A DNA stretch of 64,000 nt from Acidobacteria bacterium UBA7540 (GTDB lineage Bacteria; Acidobacteriota; Terriglobia; UBA7540). The position numbers and the translations under genes are program-made. The notes below the pieces were generated by a model. That model did no database searches and was not told the origin of the DNA. It saw only the letters and a list, made by a program, of their open reading frames with translations. Shown piece after piece: positions 16,160 to 24,946 of the stretch; position 1 is the stretch's first letter, and every line of letters begins with the position of its first letter. The stretch is from the NCBI GenBank assembly GCA_002478145.1, contig DLMI01000162.1, forward strand, positions 24,557-88,556, given 5' to 3'.

Positions 16160-16774
16160 TTACTTCTTGCTGTCGGATATTCGATCCTCGACGTAGACCA
16201 AATGGAAAACGGTAAGGCCTCCTTTCGCCTCAATCCCTACCACGTGTTGCTCCTCCTTGGTGCCCGCCTTCAGGACGAACCCTCCGCTCTCCGGTCGGTC
16301 ATCCTCGCAGCCCAGTTCATTTGAGGAGTTGCCCTTCTCCTTTTCGCCCGTTGGTTTGGAAGAGTTAGCACAATCCAAGACTCTGCCGTACTTCGCAAGG
16401 GCTTTGCGGTAGAACGCCGCGACTTTCTCGGGTGCGTCGTTCGACTCCAGTTTCATCACGGCGAGCTTGAAACCAGAGGAGCCGCCCCAGAGGCCAAGTT
16501 GAACTGCGGAACTGCTGTCAGAATCATCCTTGTGTGGCCGCGCTCCCGGATATAAAGGCAAGCCTACGTCCTTCGCACTCGCCTCCTTGCTGGCGATAAA
16601 TCCGACGCTGTTTCGGTGCTTGTCAGATTCGGTCGTGCCCGCGACCTTCTTGTCTTGTGCGGCCAAGGGCAGAGCCGCCACAAACAGCAACCCCAGCACC
16701 GCGACTCGACCCGCCTCGCGCGACTTGAAACGAGCATCTTGGCCACGCTCATGACCTGACCGCTGTGTATTCAT
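16160..16774 (-). CDS. exported hypothetical protein
   Basis: 204 aa from ATG 16774, preceded by GGGGAGG. A long N-region with arginines is followed by VAVLGLLFVAALPLAAQ, a signal peptide with likely cleavage after LAA or LAAQ. The mature part has PLYPGARPHKDD, LAVMKLESNDAPEKVAAFYRKALAKYGRVLDC and a C-terminal beta-rich half. The motif 'YPGA ... APEKVAAFYR' recurs in small exported bacterial proteins of unknown function. The gene is convergent with the 15801 gene. Confidence 0.6.
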   Translation of the reverse strand: MNTQRSGHERGQDARFKSREAGRVAVLGLLFVAALPLAAQDKKVAGTTESDKHRNSVGFIASKEASAKDVGLPLYPGARPHKDDSDSSSAVQLGLWGGSSGFKLAVMKLESNDAPEKVAAFYRKALAKYGRVLDCANSSKPTGEKEKGNSSNELGCEDDRPESGGFVLKAGTKEEQHVVGIEAKGGLTVFHLVYVEDRISDSKK

Positions 16775-16977
16775 CTCAACCTCCCCGCTGCCTCTATGTA
16801 CGCGGCGCAAAGAAGCGAAGTTCCATGCTGTCGTCTAGCCGCCCGGTGGGTATTGCAGACACCCAGCGATCGTGATAAGGTTAGGGACATTAGGTCCATG
16901 CGGGCGGGGGTTGCTCTTGCTCGAAGGGTCTAAGGGCTTCGATCGAAGGCAGATCAGTCTATTAGAGAGGTGCATCC

Positions 16978-17844
16978 ATGAAGCGTAGGGATTTCTTGAC
17001 CAAGTCGGCGATGGGCGTAGCTGCGGCGTGGCTGGGGTCAAAAAGATGGGCCGCCGCGATTCCGCCCGTCACAGGGAAGTTCAGCGCTGCGGATATTGTC
17101 GCCCTGGGCCAAACCGGCATCAAGACCTCGCGGTTGGCCTGCGGCACGGGGACGATGGGCGGGGATCATCATTCCAATCAAACGGCTTTGGGCATTCAGG
17201 GCCTCGCCGATTTGCTTTTGCAAGGATACGACCAGGGCTTGCGTTTCTTTGACACGGCTGATTCCTACGGATCACACGCCCACGTGGCGGCGGCCCTGAA
17301 GAAACTGCCGAGAGAAAAAATCACCGTCATGTCCAAGTCATGGTCACGCGACGCGGCAGGAATGCGCGCCGACATTGACCGCTTCCGTAAAGAACTGGGG
17401 ACGGACTACATCGACATTCTCATGATGCACTGCCTGACTGACGACGACTGGACCGGAAAGTGCCGGCCGGCCATGGACGTGATCTCGGAGGCGCAAGACA
17501 AGGGAATCGTCCGGGCTCATGGCTGCTCCTGCCATACGATCGGCGCACTCCGCGCCGCGGCGAAATCTCCCTGGGTCCAAGTCATGCTTTCGCGGGTGAA
17601 CCCCATCGGGTCGCATATGGACGCAGACCCCGCCACCGTCGTCGACACGCTTTGGACGGGGCGCGCGGCGGGCAAGGCCATCATCGGCATGAAGATCCTC
17701 GGTCAGGGTGACATGAGATCGCGTGCGGATGAGGCGCTGAAATACGCGCTGTCGCTCGGCGTGCTGGATGCTTTCACTATCGGCGCCGAGAACCGCAACC
17801 AGCAACTCGACTTGATTAGGCGTATTGCTGCTGCCCATGCTTAA
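16978..17844 (+). CDS. Tat-exported aldo/keto reductase
   Basis: 288 aa. A twin-arginine signal (MKRRDFLTKSAMGVAAAWLG) is followed by an aldo/keto reductase barrel: LGQTGIKTSRLACGTGTMGG, the Asp and Tyr of FFDTADSYGSHA (Asp/Tyr of the catalytic tetrad), the Lys of ITVMSKSW, and His in DILMMHCLTD. The NADPH-binding C-terminal region is short (IGMKILGQGDM, FTIGAENRNQ). The combination of a Tat signal and this barrel is common among putative exported oxidoreductases. The physiological substrate is unknown. Confidence 0.85.
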   Translation: MKRRDFLTKSAMGVAAAWLGSKRWAAAIPPVTGKFSAADIVALGQTGIKTSRLACGTGTMGGDHHSNQTALGIQGLADLLLQGYDQGLRFFDTADSYGSHAHVAAALKKLPREKITVMSKSWSRDAAGMRADIDRFRKELGTDYIDILMMHCLTDDDWTGKCRPAMDVISEAQDKGIVRAHGCSCHTIGALRAAAKSPWVQVMLSRVNPIGSHMDADPATVVDTLWTGRAAGKAIIGMKILGQGDMRSRADEALKYALSLGVLDAFTIGAENRNQQLDLIRRIAAAHA

Positions 17845-17912
17845 TCGATCCATGAGAAACTCTTGCTTTGCTCTGAGCGGACCGGCTGTACCAGGGGCGG
17901 TTGCAAGAGGCA

Positions 17913-19367
17913 ATGAACCAACTTCTAAAAGCTCGTAGCGCCCGCTTCGCTGCCGCGCTGGTTTCCGGCGTACTGTTTTACTTCACGCTCGGACTCACGC
18001 CTTCGTGGCTGGCCGCTTGGCTGGCGCCCGTTCCCTTACTGCTTGCGGCCTTTCATGCCAGCCGGCGCGAGGCACGCCTGCTTGCTTGGCTGGCGGCGGC
18101 CATCGGCCTCAGCTCGAATTTCACCTACTACCTGAAGGTCACGGGAACGGTGGCGACGGTGGTGCTGCTGCTCCTGCAGGTTCTTGTCTGGGGCTTTTTC
18201 GCGATCCGGACGCGCGCCGCGGTGCTGGCCTCGCGAAACTGGCTGATAGTTTTCGTGTATCCCGTGCTGCTGGCCGCAATCGACACGCTGGTCTCCTTCT
18301 TCTCGCCGCATGGCACCTGGGGCACCTTCGTTTACACGCAGATGGACGCACTACCCGTCATCCAGATCGCTTCCGTGCTGGGTGCGCCCGCCGTCGTCTT
18401 CCTCGTCGGATTGTTCGCCTCCACGGTTGCGGTGGCGCTTTATCGCGGACTGCGGATCGAGCGCCCCTTGCTTGCCTACGGAGTTCCCCTGGTGTTAATC
18501 GCCGCTGGGCTCGGCTGCGGAGCGGTTCGCCTTCGCCAAGCCAAAACGGCGCCCACGGTGAGAATCGGAATCGTGGCGATCGACGACTTCATCGGCGGGA
18601 ACACGCCGCCCGAACGCGCCGAGGCCGTGTGGCGCGGATATGAGGACACAGTGGCGAGACTCGCCAGGGAGGGCGCCCGCATCGTCGTGCTGCCGGAGAA
18701 GATTACCGCACTCGCGCCCGAGGAGGCCGCGAAGCGTCAACACGAACTGGCGTCGCTGGCACAGCGAACTGGGGTGTATTTGCTGGCGGGCGTGCAATTG
18801 AACCGCGCCGAGCGCAAGGACAACGCGTCGTGGCTGTTCAGTCCCACGGGAGAGCTGGTTGCCGAGTATCACAAGCAGCATCTTGTCCCGCACCTGGAGA
18901 GCGATCTTGCGCCGGGGAAAGAAGAGATTGTGCGCACCATCAGCGGCGCGCCTTTTGGGCTGGCGATCTGCCGCGACCTGATCTTCACCGATTTCGGGCG
19001 GCGTTACGGGCGGCTCGGCGTCTCCGCCATGCTCGTGCCGGCCTGGGACTTCTACCGCGACGCTTGGATGGCCTCGAGTGTGGCCGCTCTGCGCGGAGTC
19101 GAAAGCGGGTACTCGGTCGTCCGGGCGGGCCGCGAGAGCTATCTGAACGTCAGCGACCGCTACGGCCACACCATTGCGCGCCAGCGAAGCGATTATCTGC
19201 CCGGCAGCAGCGTGCTTGCCGACCTGCCTCTCGGTCCGGCCACTCCGACCCTCTACGCGCGCTACGGCAATGTCTTCGGCTGGCTCTCGGTGGCGGCATC
19301 AGCAATGATGATCGTTCTTGCGGGGCGGGCAGGAAATCAGCCCAAGCCCGCGACAGCAAACGCCTGA
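17913..19367 (+). CDS. apolipoprotein N-acyltransferase-like membrane protein
   Basis: 484 aa from ATG 17913 with AAGAGG upstream. The N-terminal half (about 1-205) has six or so hydrophobic membrane segments; the C-terminal half (about 215-450) is a periplasmic nitrilase fold with the Glu of VVLPEKIT, the Lys of EYHKQHLVP and the Cys of GLAICRDLIF, matching the Glu-Lys-Cys triad of Lnt. A last hydrophobic segment (VFGWLSVAASAMMIVL) anchors the C-terminus. Lnt transfers a third acyl chain to lipoproteins. Identity to Lnt itself is uncertain because the family also holds other membrane nitrilases; a dedicated lnt may lie elsewhere. Confidence 0.8.
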   Translation: MNQLLKARSARFAAALVSGVLFYFTLGLTPSWLAAWLAPVPLLLAAFHASRREARLLAWLAAAIGLSSNFTYYLKVTGTVATVVLLLLQVLVWGFFAIRTRAAVLASRNWLIVFVYPVLLAAIDTLVSFFSPHGTWGTFVYTQMDALPVIQIASVLGAPAVVFLVGLFASTVAVALYRGLRIERPLLAYGVPLVLIAAGLGCGAVRLRQAKTAPTVRIGIVAIDDFIGGNTPPERAEAVWRGYEDTVARLAREGARIVVLPEKITALAPEEAAKRQHELASLAQRTGVYLLAGVQLNRAERKDNASWLFSPTGELVAEYHKQHLVPHLESDLAPGKEEIVRTISGAPFGLAICRDLIFTDFGRRYGRLGVSAMLVPAWDFYRDAWMASSVAALRGVESGYSVVRAGRESYLNVSDRYGHTIARQRSDYLPGSSVLADLPLGPATPTLYARYGNVFGWLSVAASAMMIVLAGRAGNQPKPATANA

Positions 19368-19479
19368 CTCGAATTTCTCACCACGGGCAAAGGGCGGTCC
19401 TGCAGGGCGTGAGCGCCGCTACTTTCAACTTTCGACTAGCGACTTCGCCAGGCGTGGAACGTGCATCACCATTTTGGTG

Positions 19480-19485
19480 TATAAT
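19480..19485 (+). promoter_or_regulatory. -10 box TATAAT just before the RHH gene
   Basis: A perfect TATAAT ends only 6 nt before ATG 19492, so transcription from it would give a leaderless mRNA. The -35 region is poor. Confidence 0.4.
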
Positions 19486-19491
19486 GGTGTC

Positions 19492-19749
19492 ATGCCTGCT
19501 TCTAACAAACTTGTTCGCCAGACCGTGGGCCTTCCGGCAGACACGGCGCGGCATGTGCGCAGCCTGGCGAAGCGACGACGCCTCAGCGCCAACCGGATCA
19601 TTGTTGAGCTCGTGGAAGAGGGGATCGAGGCCCAGAAGCGCAAACAGAAAGAGTTCTTTGATCTCGCCCAGCGTTTCCGCGCGGCAACCGATCCTAAAGA
19701 CGTTGCTCGCCTCGGGGATGATTTGGGCCGCATGGTTTTTGGCGAGTGA
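19492..19749 (+). CDS. ribbon-helix-helix DNA-binding protein, likely antitoxin
   Basis: 85 aa. LVRQTVGLPADTARHVRSLAKRRRLSANRIIVELVEEGIEAQ is an RHH (Arc/CopG-like) fold: a beta strand followed by two helices. The tail is charged and probably wraps a partner. It ends one nucleotide into the next gene (TGATG), so the two are translationally coupled. RHH proteins of this size usually act as autorepressors of toxin-antitoxin operons. There is no ribosome-binding site; a -10 box immediately upstream suggests leaderless translation. Confidence 0.65.
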   Translation: MPASNKLVRQTVGLPADTARHVRSLAKRRRLSANRIIVELVEEGIEAQKRKQKEFFDLAQRFRAATDPKDVARLGDDLGRMVFGE

Positions 19750-19994
19750 TGCCGCACCTCGAGACCTGGGATAAGCTCCCGCCCGCAATCCGCCAGCACC
19801 TGATGGACAGGATGCGGGATCGACGCATCAGCATCGCTGACCTTAATAAGCTTCGGATTTGGGTTGAATCTCACCCGTTCGTTCCGGAGGGTGAGTGGCA
19901 AAAGGATTTCGGATCTTTCAAAATCTGCGGTGAGGGACCGCATCCGAAGACATTCCTGCTTCCTGGTCAGCCGGCCAAGGGCGAAAGCCTGTGA
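19749..19994 (+). CDS. small partner of the RHH protein (possible toxin)
   Basis: 81 aa. The motif DLNKLRIWVESHPFVPEGEWQKDFGSFKICGEG, then KTFLLPGQPAKG, is of a compact beta-rich domain seen downstream of RHH genes. I recognise it only as a small uncharacterised family; no catalytic residues can be named. Coupling to an RHH gene by a 1-nt overlap makes a toxin-antitoxin function plausible. It could also be a simple accessory. Confidence 0.5.
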   Translation: MPHLETWDKLPPAIRQHLMDRMRDRRISIADLNKLRIWVESHPFVPEGEWQKDFGSFKICGEGPHPKTFLLPGQPAKGESL

Positions 19995-20130
19995 GCGCAG
20001 GGTGGCTAGGAGGGTGACCGGCGGCGGCGCGCATCGCAGAGCTACGCTCTGCGCCAGCCCGCGCGAATTCCGCAACCTCAAAGTCAAGCTTCTGCCTTAG
20101 CGCGCGTAGCCGGTTGATAGAGATGATAAC

Positions 20131-21393
20131 ATGAGCGGCACACTTTCACTTTCAAAGTATTCGATCGGAGTTGGGGACAGGTTTGCTCACCAAGCCAAGC
20201 CTCAACTGCGGGCCTGTAGGATGGCAGCCGAGCAGGGAGTGGAAGTCATCCCGGTGTGGAACAAATCGAACCGGGAACATACCATCATCGGTTCCAGTCC
20301 TGCCAGCACGCGAGCGGCGGCCGATGAAGCCGTGAGAACGCTGGGCTGGACCAAGCCGTACCACGTGGACGCAGACCACATCAATCTCAAGACAGTGGAC
20401 AACTTCATGGAGGCTTGCGATTTCTTTACCATCGACGTTGCGGATATGATTGGCCGACCCTCCCAAGCCGCCCCCTTGCGGGCGTTTGTGGAAGGTCATC
20501 CGGAATTGCTGGGAGAGCTGCTCATTCGCGGCGTTGCTCATCCCTTTCACATCGACCGCGACTTCATGGTCCAGGTTGCGAACAAGTACCTTGCGGCCGT
20601 GCAGGAGGCGGGCCTGATCTACCGCCGCGTGGAGGAGAAAAAGGGCAAGGGGCAATTCATTACCGAAGTGTCGATGGACGAGACAGACTCACCTCAGACT
20701 CCGGCGGAACTGCTCATCGTCCTTGCTGCCGTGGCGGAGGAAGGGATTCCGATTCAGACCATCGCGCCGAAATTTAGCGGCCGCTTCGACAAGGGCGTGG
20801 ATTACGTGGGCGACTTGGCGGAATTCACCGAAGAATTTTCAAATGACATAGCCGCCATCGCATTTGCTGTCCGGCATTACGGGATGTCCAGCAACCTGAA
20901 ACTCAGCGTGCATTCCGGGAGCGACAAGTTCTCGCTCTACGGGCCAATCCACCGGACACTTAAGAAATTGGATGCGGGTGTACATTTGAAGACTGCTGGC
21001 ACGACCTGGTTGGAGGAGCTGATCGGTCTGGCGGAAGCTGGCGGCGAGGGGCTGGACTTGGCCAAAGAGATTTATGTCGAGGCCTACTCCCGCCGCGAGG
21101 AGCTGTGCGCGCCCTATGCCGCCGTGATCAACATCGATCCCGCCCAGTTGCCCGCTCCGGAGTTGGTGGGGAGGTGGTCGTCGGAACAGTTTGTGTCCGC
21201 CCTACGTCACGACCCAAAATCTTCGGCCTACAACTCCAGCCTTCGCCAACTTCTCCACGTGGGCTTCAAGGTGGCCGCGAGAATGGGAACCCGTTACCTG
21301 GATCTCCTGTCCGTTATGGAGACCACCATAGCCAAGAATGTGACCGCGAACCTTTTCGACCGCCACCTCAAGCCGTTGTTCATTGGGGAGTGA
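20131..21393 (+). CDS. uxaE: tagaturonate epimerase-like protein
   Basis: 420 aa. Opening SKYSIGVGDRFAHQAKPQLRA, then VWNKSNREHTIIGS and PYHVDADHINL (metal-ligand-like D-x-DH), VHSGSDKFSLYGPIHRTLKK and the C-terminal YNPSLRQLLHVGFKVAA-type segment match the UxaE family, which interconverts tagaturonate and fructuronate in hexuronate catabolism. No other hexuronate gene lies nearby, so substrate assignment rests on family resemblance alone. AGAGATGA precedes the ATG. Confidence 0.7.
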   Translation: MSGTLSLSKYSIGVGDRFAHQAKPQLRACRMAAEQGVEVIPVWNKSNREHTIIGSSPASTRAAADEAVRTLGWTKPYHVDADHINLKTVDNFMEACDFFTIDVADMIGRPSQAAPLRAFVEGHPELLGELLIRGVAHPFHIDRDFMVQVANKYLAAVQEAGLIYRRVEEKKGKGQFITEVSMDETDSPQTPAELLIVLAAVAEEGIPIQTIAPKFSGRFDKGVDYVGDLAEFTEEFSNDIAAIAFAVRHYGMSSNLKLSVHSGSDKFSLYGPIHRTLKKLDAGVHLKTAGTTWLEELIGLAEAGGEGLDLAKEIYVEAYSRREELCAPYAAVINIDPAQLPAPELVGRWSSEQFVSALRHDPKSSAYNSSLRQLLHVGFKVAARMGTRYLDLLSVMETTIAKNVTANLFDRHLKPLFIGE

Positions 21394-21402
21394 TGGAATT
21401 TT

Positions 21403-21530
21403 AGATTTTGGATTTTAGATTTTGGATTGAGTCTGCCTACTGCCTGCTGCTTACCGCCTAAGGGGGGCTAGGGCGATTTTAGATTTTGGATTTTGGGCTG
21501 GCCCTGCCTTCTGCTTACTGCCTACTGCAA
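21403..21530. repeat. heptamer arrays ATTTTGG and CTGCCTA
   Basis: attttagattttggatttta at 21398-21427 is a 7-bp array; CTGCCTA-type heptamers follow at about 21430-21460 and 21500-21530, with a second ATTTTGG tract between. They fill the spacer after uxaE. Confidence 0.75.
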
Positions 21531-21697
21531 GAAGGGGGGCCAGTGACTAGGGGCTGGGGAAGAACGGAATGCCGCCTCAAGAGATTGGCAGCTTCGGGCA
21601 TCAACCACACTCTAAGGTCGCGAGTGAGATACAACCCTGCTGTCCCAAACACGCTCACAATCTTACAGAGGTGCAAAGTGGAACCCATTATCGCGGT

Positions 21698-21782
21698 GTC
21701 ATTCCGAGCGCAGCGAGGAATCTCGCTCGGGGTAACCCGGAAAGAAGGACAGGGCGAGATTCCTCGCTGCGCTCGGAATGAC
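21698..21782. repeat. dispersed palindromic repeat (GTCATTCCGAG family)
   Basis: Near-perfect inverted ends: gtcattccgagcgcagcgag and ctcgctgcgctcggaatgac, flanking gaatctcgct ... gcgagattcc. It is the cleanest copy in the window and ends 12 bp before the putative start of the LssY-domain gene. Confidence 0.8.
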
Positions 21783-21794
21783 AGCCCTGCATTG

Positions 21795-23045
21795 GTGAAC
21801 ACTTCCAATAGGTTTTTGTCGACCCGCTTACTGACTTTCCTGGTGGCCGGTGCAGTGACATGCTTGACTTTGTTTCAGGCTGAAGCCGCGGCAAAGCCAG
21901 GATACCAATCTCTTCCGGAGGGGTACGCGCTTTACCTTCGCCTTGAGGCGCCCGTAGGCACCACCGTGTCGCACCTTCACGGCGTCGTCAAGGCCCGCAT
22001 CATCCGCGAGGTGGATAGCGGCAACAGAGTTCTGATCCCGCTGGGGGCCGAGGTCCAGGGCCGGATTGAGAAGTTGATACCCAGCTCAAGTGCTACCGAC
22101 CGCGCGCGTTTGCTCATCCGCTTCGACAAATTGATAATCCCGGGTAACCCGGCTGTAACTTTTGCCGGCCATATCTCCGAGGTTGAGAACGCGCGGGAGA
22201 ATGTATTGCAGGATGGAACCATACAGGGTGTGTTGGCCAGCGATTTGCCCGTGAGCCACCTTGAGGACGCGATGGGCAAGTTGGCAGGACAAGATAGTGA
22301 GCTTTCCAAATATGAACAGAAAGCTTTCGGAAAATCTGACACCTCGATCAATTACGGGGCTGGGACGGACCTGACGCTGGTGCTCGACAAGCCCCTGAGT
22401 CTGGCTGAAATGCCTCCCTCCGGCTCCTTCAATCAACTCCCCTCCGGGGTGCCTTACGCCGTCGCGCGAATGCTGCAAGGCGCTCCGCAGCGAGCTTCAG
22501 GAAAGGACGGTAGGCCGGGCGATCCCCTGAACCTTGTCGTGGTCGGGAACATCTCAGAAATTCGCGATGTGTTCAAACAGGCGGGCTGGGGCGAGGCGGA
22601 GAGGAAGACGGGTAAGGCCGTATGGGATACGGTCCGCGCCGTGGCTGGCGATCAGGGGTTTGGCGGCGCTCCTGTTTCAGACCTCTATCTGTTTGGCCAC
22701 CGTGAGGATCTGGCGTTCGAGAAAGGGCTGAATACTTTTTTGAAGCGGCACCACCTGCGCCTGTGGCGGACGGCTGCCACGACTCCCGGTGGCCGCGAAA
22801 TCTGGCTTGGAGCAGCGACCCACGACACGGGCCTGGACGTTCATCCCGGAGTCGTGTCCCATGAGATTGACCCTGACCTTGACGCCGAGCGAACGAAGGT
22901 TGGCGCGGATCTCAGGGTCACCGGGCGTGTGGCCGCCGAAGGATTGGTGACGTGCCCTGACCCGCTCAGCCAGGGACTCACTGCCACCGGGGGTACGTGG
23001 AAGACGGATGGCCGGCTCCTGGTCATCGATCTCGCGACGCAATGA
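21795..23045 (+). CDS. exported LssY-domain protein
   Basis: About 416 aa from GTG 21795. Upstream, the same frame translates an intergenic repeat, so the true start lies after it. The N-terminus (FLSTRLLTFLVAGAVTCLTLFQAEAAA) is a signal peptide. Residues 40-170 form a beta-rich domain with RLEAPVGTTVSHLHGVVKARI and VLIPLGAEVQGRIEKL, like periplasmic TrbI/VirB10-type barrels; residues about 260-400 match the LssY C-terminal domain (PLNLVVVGNISEIRDVFKQAGW, LYLFGHREDLAFEK, RLWRTA). LssY domains are linked to membrane/PAP2 proteins in other genomes; the function is unknown. Confidence 0.65.
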   Translation: MNTSNRFLSTRLLTFLVAGAVTCLTLFQAEAAAKPGYQSLPEGYALYLRLEAPVGTTVSHLHGVVKARIIREVDSGNRVLIPLGAEVQGRIEKLIPSSSATDRARLLIRFDKLIIPGNPAVTFAGHISEVENARENVLQDGTIQGVLASDLPVSHLEDAMGKLAGQDSELSKYEQKAFGKSDTSINYGAGTDLTLVLDKPLSLAEMPPSGSFNQLPSGVPYAVARMLQGAPQRASGKDGRPGDPLNLVVVGNISEIRDVFKQAGWGEAERKTGKAVWDTVRAVAGDQGFGGAPVSDLYLFGHREDLAFEKGLNTFLKRHHLRLWRTAATTPGGREIWLGAATHDTGLDVHPGVVSHEIDPDLDAERTKVGADLRVTGRVAAEGLVTCPDPLSQGLTATGGTWKTDGRLLVIDLATQ

Positions 23046-23187
23046 GAAGATCGGGAGATCGGGTCATCGGGAGATCGGGTGAACGACAGGATCGGGTGAT
23101 CGGGCGAACAGAAAGCCAATTCGCGAGACGTTCGTTGTTTACTCGATGACCCGATCACCCGATGGCCCGATCTCCCGATTCGCGCTA
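23045..23187. repeat. octamer array GATCGGGA, inverted
   Basis: Left arm aagatcgggagatcgggtca..., right arm gacccgatcacccgatggcc...cgatctcccgatt, separated by about 40 bp of unrelated sequence. It is the same family as 6518-6596. Confidence 0.85.
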
Positions 23188-23210
23188 CACTAGGTTGAGC
23201 GAGGCATACA

Positions 23211-23552
23211 ATGACAAGTACTCCAGCGGTCTCCTCTGGTGTTTCCCAGTTCGTACGCGGGAAAATCATTGAAGCGCAAGTCAAAGTCTCCGTGGATGCA
23301 ACCCGGCCCTTGCCCTTGGTGTGCGCTCTCTACGCGGTGGAATCTTCGGATGGAGTTTGGCTGTGCGCGTATTATGGCGCAAACCGCAGCGTCTTTGACT
23401 TTCTCCCCCAGAAGGGCGCGGACGTGGAGGAGACGAAACTGGGCATCGCTTTTCGGACCAAACAGTTTATCCCCAAGGACCAGTTCCGGCCTGAGCAATG
23501 GGAAGAGTTCAAGAAAGAGCATTTCATGGCTTACGGCGGACACGGGGAATGA
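23211..23552 (+). CDS. hypothetical protein
   Basis: 113 aa, ATG 23211. Residues 15-75 (FVRGKIIEAQVKVSVDATRP, then VCALYAVESSDGVWLCAYYG) form beta-rich sequence; the end is charged (PEQWEEFKKEHFMAYGG). No family is recognised. It is flanked on both sides by octamer arrays. Confidence 0.5.
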   Translation: MTSTPAVSSGVSQFVRGKIIEAQVKVSVDATRPLPLVCALYAVESSDGVWLCAYYGANRSVFDFLPQKGADVEETKLGIAFRTKQFIPKDQFRPEQWEEFKKEHFMAYGGHGE

Positions 23553-23554
23553 AG

Positions 23555-23665
23555 CGGATCGGGAGATCGGGAGAACAGATGATCGGGTGAACAGGAAGCA
23601 GATTTGCGATGTGCTGTTCTTTGTTCACCCGATCACCCGATCTCCCGATCACCCGATCAATAGCT
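23555..23665. repeat. octamer array GATCGGGA, inverted
   Basis: gcggatcgggagatcgggag ... cacccgatctcccgatcacc; a third copy of the family, lying between two small genes. Confidence 0.85.
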
Positions 23666-23683
23666 GATGAGAGGAGGCAAGTC

Positions 23684-24361
23684 ATGAGTCGATTCAAGAT
23701 GGGAACGATGGTCATTGCTTTGGCATTGGGCTTTGCCACTGTTGGGTGGACCCAGGGCATGAGGGGTGGCATGGGTCGCCAGATGCCCCGGATGCTGGGG
23801 GCATTCAAACCGGTGGTCGGGGAAGGAGCACAGTACCAGATGACCGCAAAGAACGGCACCATGAGTTTTACTTATGCCATCGTGGGCAAAGAGGACGTGG
23901 AGGGGAGCACAGGCTACTGGATGGAAATGCGCATGGAAAGCCCTGGCATGCCTGGAGAGACGGTGATGAAACATCTCATGGTCCTGGGCGGCGACAGGCC
24001 CCAGATCAAGCGGATGATCATGCAGTCGCCCGGCAGTCCGCCAATGGAAATGCCGATGGGCATGATGCTGGGTATGGGACAGCGCGGGCAGGCGCCCGGA
24101 CAAGGCGACACTAGTCCAGGAGAGAGAGTTGGGTCGGAAACAATCACAGTTCCTGCGGGCACTTTTGAGTGTGAACATTACCGCAAGGTGGAGCCGCATG
24201 GGACCGTGGACGTCTGGATATCCAGCAAAGTCTCTCCTTACGGGACGGTGAAGATGTCCAGCGGGGAGATGACCATGGTGCTGGAGAAAGTCCTCAGCAA
24301 CGAAACTTCGCACATCAAAGGCGAGCCCCAGAAGATGGATATGTCATTTCCGCGCCAATAA
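23684..24361 (+). CDS. exported methionine-rich hypothetical protein
   Basis: 225 aa. ATG 23684 follows GAGGAGG. A signal peptide (MGTMVIALALGFATVGWTQG) is followed by a Met/Gly-rich segment (GMRGGMGRQMPRML), then a beta-rich body with an internal PMEMPMGMMLGMGQRG stretch and a C-terminal GTFECEHYRKVEPHGTVDVWISSKVSPYGTVKM. The C-terminal part resembles DUF3108-like outer-membrane-associated proteins. The methionine-rich stretches could bind copper or just be disordered; this is inference. Confidence 0.6.
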   Translation: MSRFKMGTMVIALALGFATVGWTQGMRGGMGRQMPRMLGAFKPVVGEGAQYQMTAKNGTMSFTYAIVGKEDVEGSTGYWMEMRMESPGMPGETVMKHLMVLGGDRPQIKRMIMQSPGSPPMEMPMGMMLGMGQRGQAPGQGDTSPGERVGSETITVPAGTFECEHYRKVEPHGTVDVWISSKVSPYGTVKMSSGEMTMVLEKVLSNETSHIKGEPQKMDMSFPRQ

Positions 24362-24362
24362 C

Positions 24363-24545
24363 AGATCGGGAGATCGGATGATCGGGAGATCGGGTGAACA
24401 GGGAGGAGATTCCGGATACGTTCGTTGTTCGCCCGATCTCCCGCTCTCTCCATCCCTGGTTGTTCTTCATTTGATTTTCCTATCCCTACGTTGTTTTTTG
24501 TTCGCCCGATCACGCGATCACCCGATCAACCGATTCTGTCGTTCG
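24363..24545. repeat. octamer array GATCGGGA, inverted, with long loop
   Basis: Left arm agatcgggagatcggatgat..., right arms at 24434-24447 and 24504-24535 (gcccgatcacgcgatcaccc). The intervening loop is T-rich. It is the fourth copy of the family. Confidence 0.8.
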
Positions 24546-24599
24546 CCCGACGTCCGGACCACTTGCGCCGCGCGAGGGGTTACTTCGTTAATTTGATCC

Positions 24600-24838
24600 C
24601 TCCTCAACGTGCAACCAACCCCTCACCCGTCCCGCACCGGCTGGTGAAAGCGCCGGTCGCGGGACACCCTCTCCCCAAGGGAGAGGGCAGTTCTGATAAA
24701 TCCCACGCACGCCAGAGAGGACAGCCCTCTCCTAGGGCAGAGGGCAGTTTTGATAGCTCCCGCGCACACCAGAGAGGACAGCCCTCTCCTCGGGGAGAGG
24801 GTGGCGATCCCGCAGGCGCGGGAGAGCCAGGTGAGGGG
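24600..24838. repeat. tandem CCCTCTCC palindromes
   Basis: Three successive inverted units: ccctctccccaagggagagg (24667-24686), ccctctcctagggcagaggg (24724-24743) and ccctctcctcggggagaggg (24781-24800), the last two flanked by similar 'ccagagaggacag' sequence, so this is a partial tandem duplication. No gene is seen in the spacer 24546-24946. Confidence 0.75.
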
Positions 24839-24893
24839 TGCCTTGCCATCCCGGCGGACTTAGCCGGGACCCCGCACCAAGTCTTTGCGCCTC

Positions 24894-24922
24894 TTGTCCA
24901 GCGTGACAGGTTTTGGTATATT
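24894..24922 (+). promoter_or_regulatory. candidate sigma-70 promoter of argR
   Basis: TTGTCC (24894-24899), a 17-bp spacer, then TATATT (24917-24922), 24 bp before ATG 24947. Downstream gtctgcataaacttacat has an ARG-box-like shape (weak), which would fit autoregulation. Confidence 0.5.
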
Positions 24923-24946
24923 TATAAGTTGTCTGCATAAACTTAC

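Noticed and set aside
21486..21794. N-terminal extension of the LssY-domain protein
   Set aside because: The extension translates a GTCATTCCGAG palindrome and the ATTTTGG array; the signal peptide begins after it.
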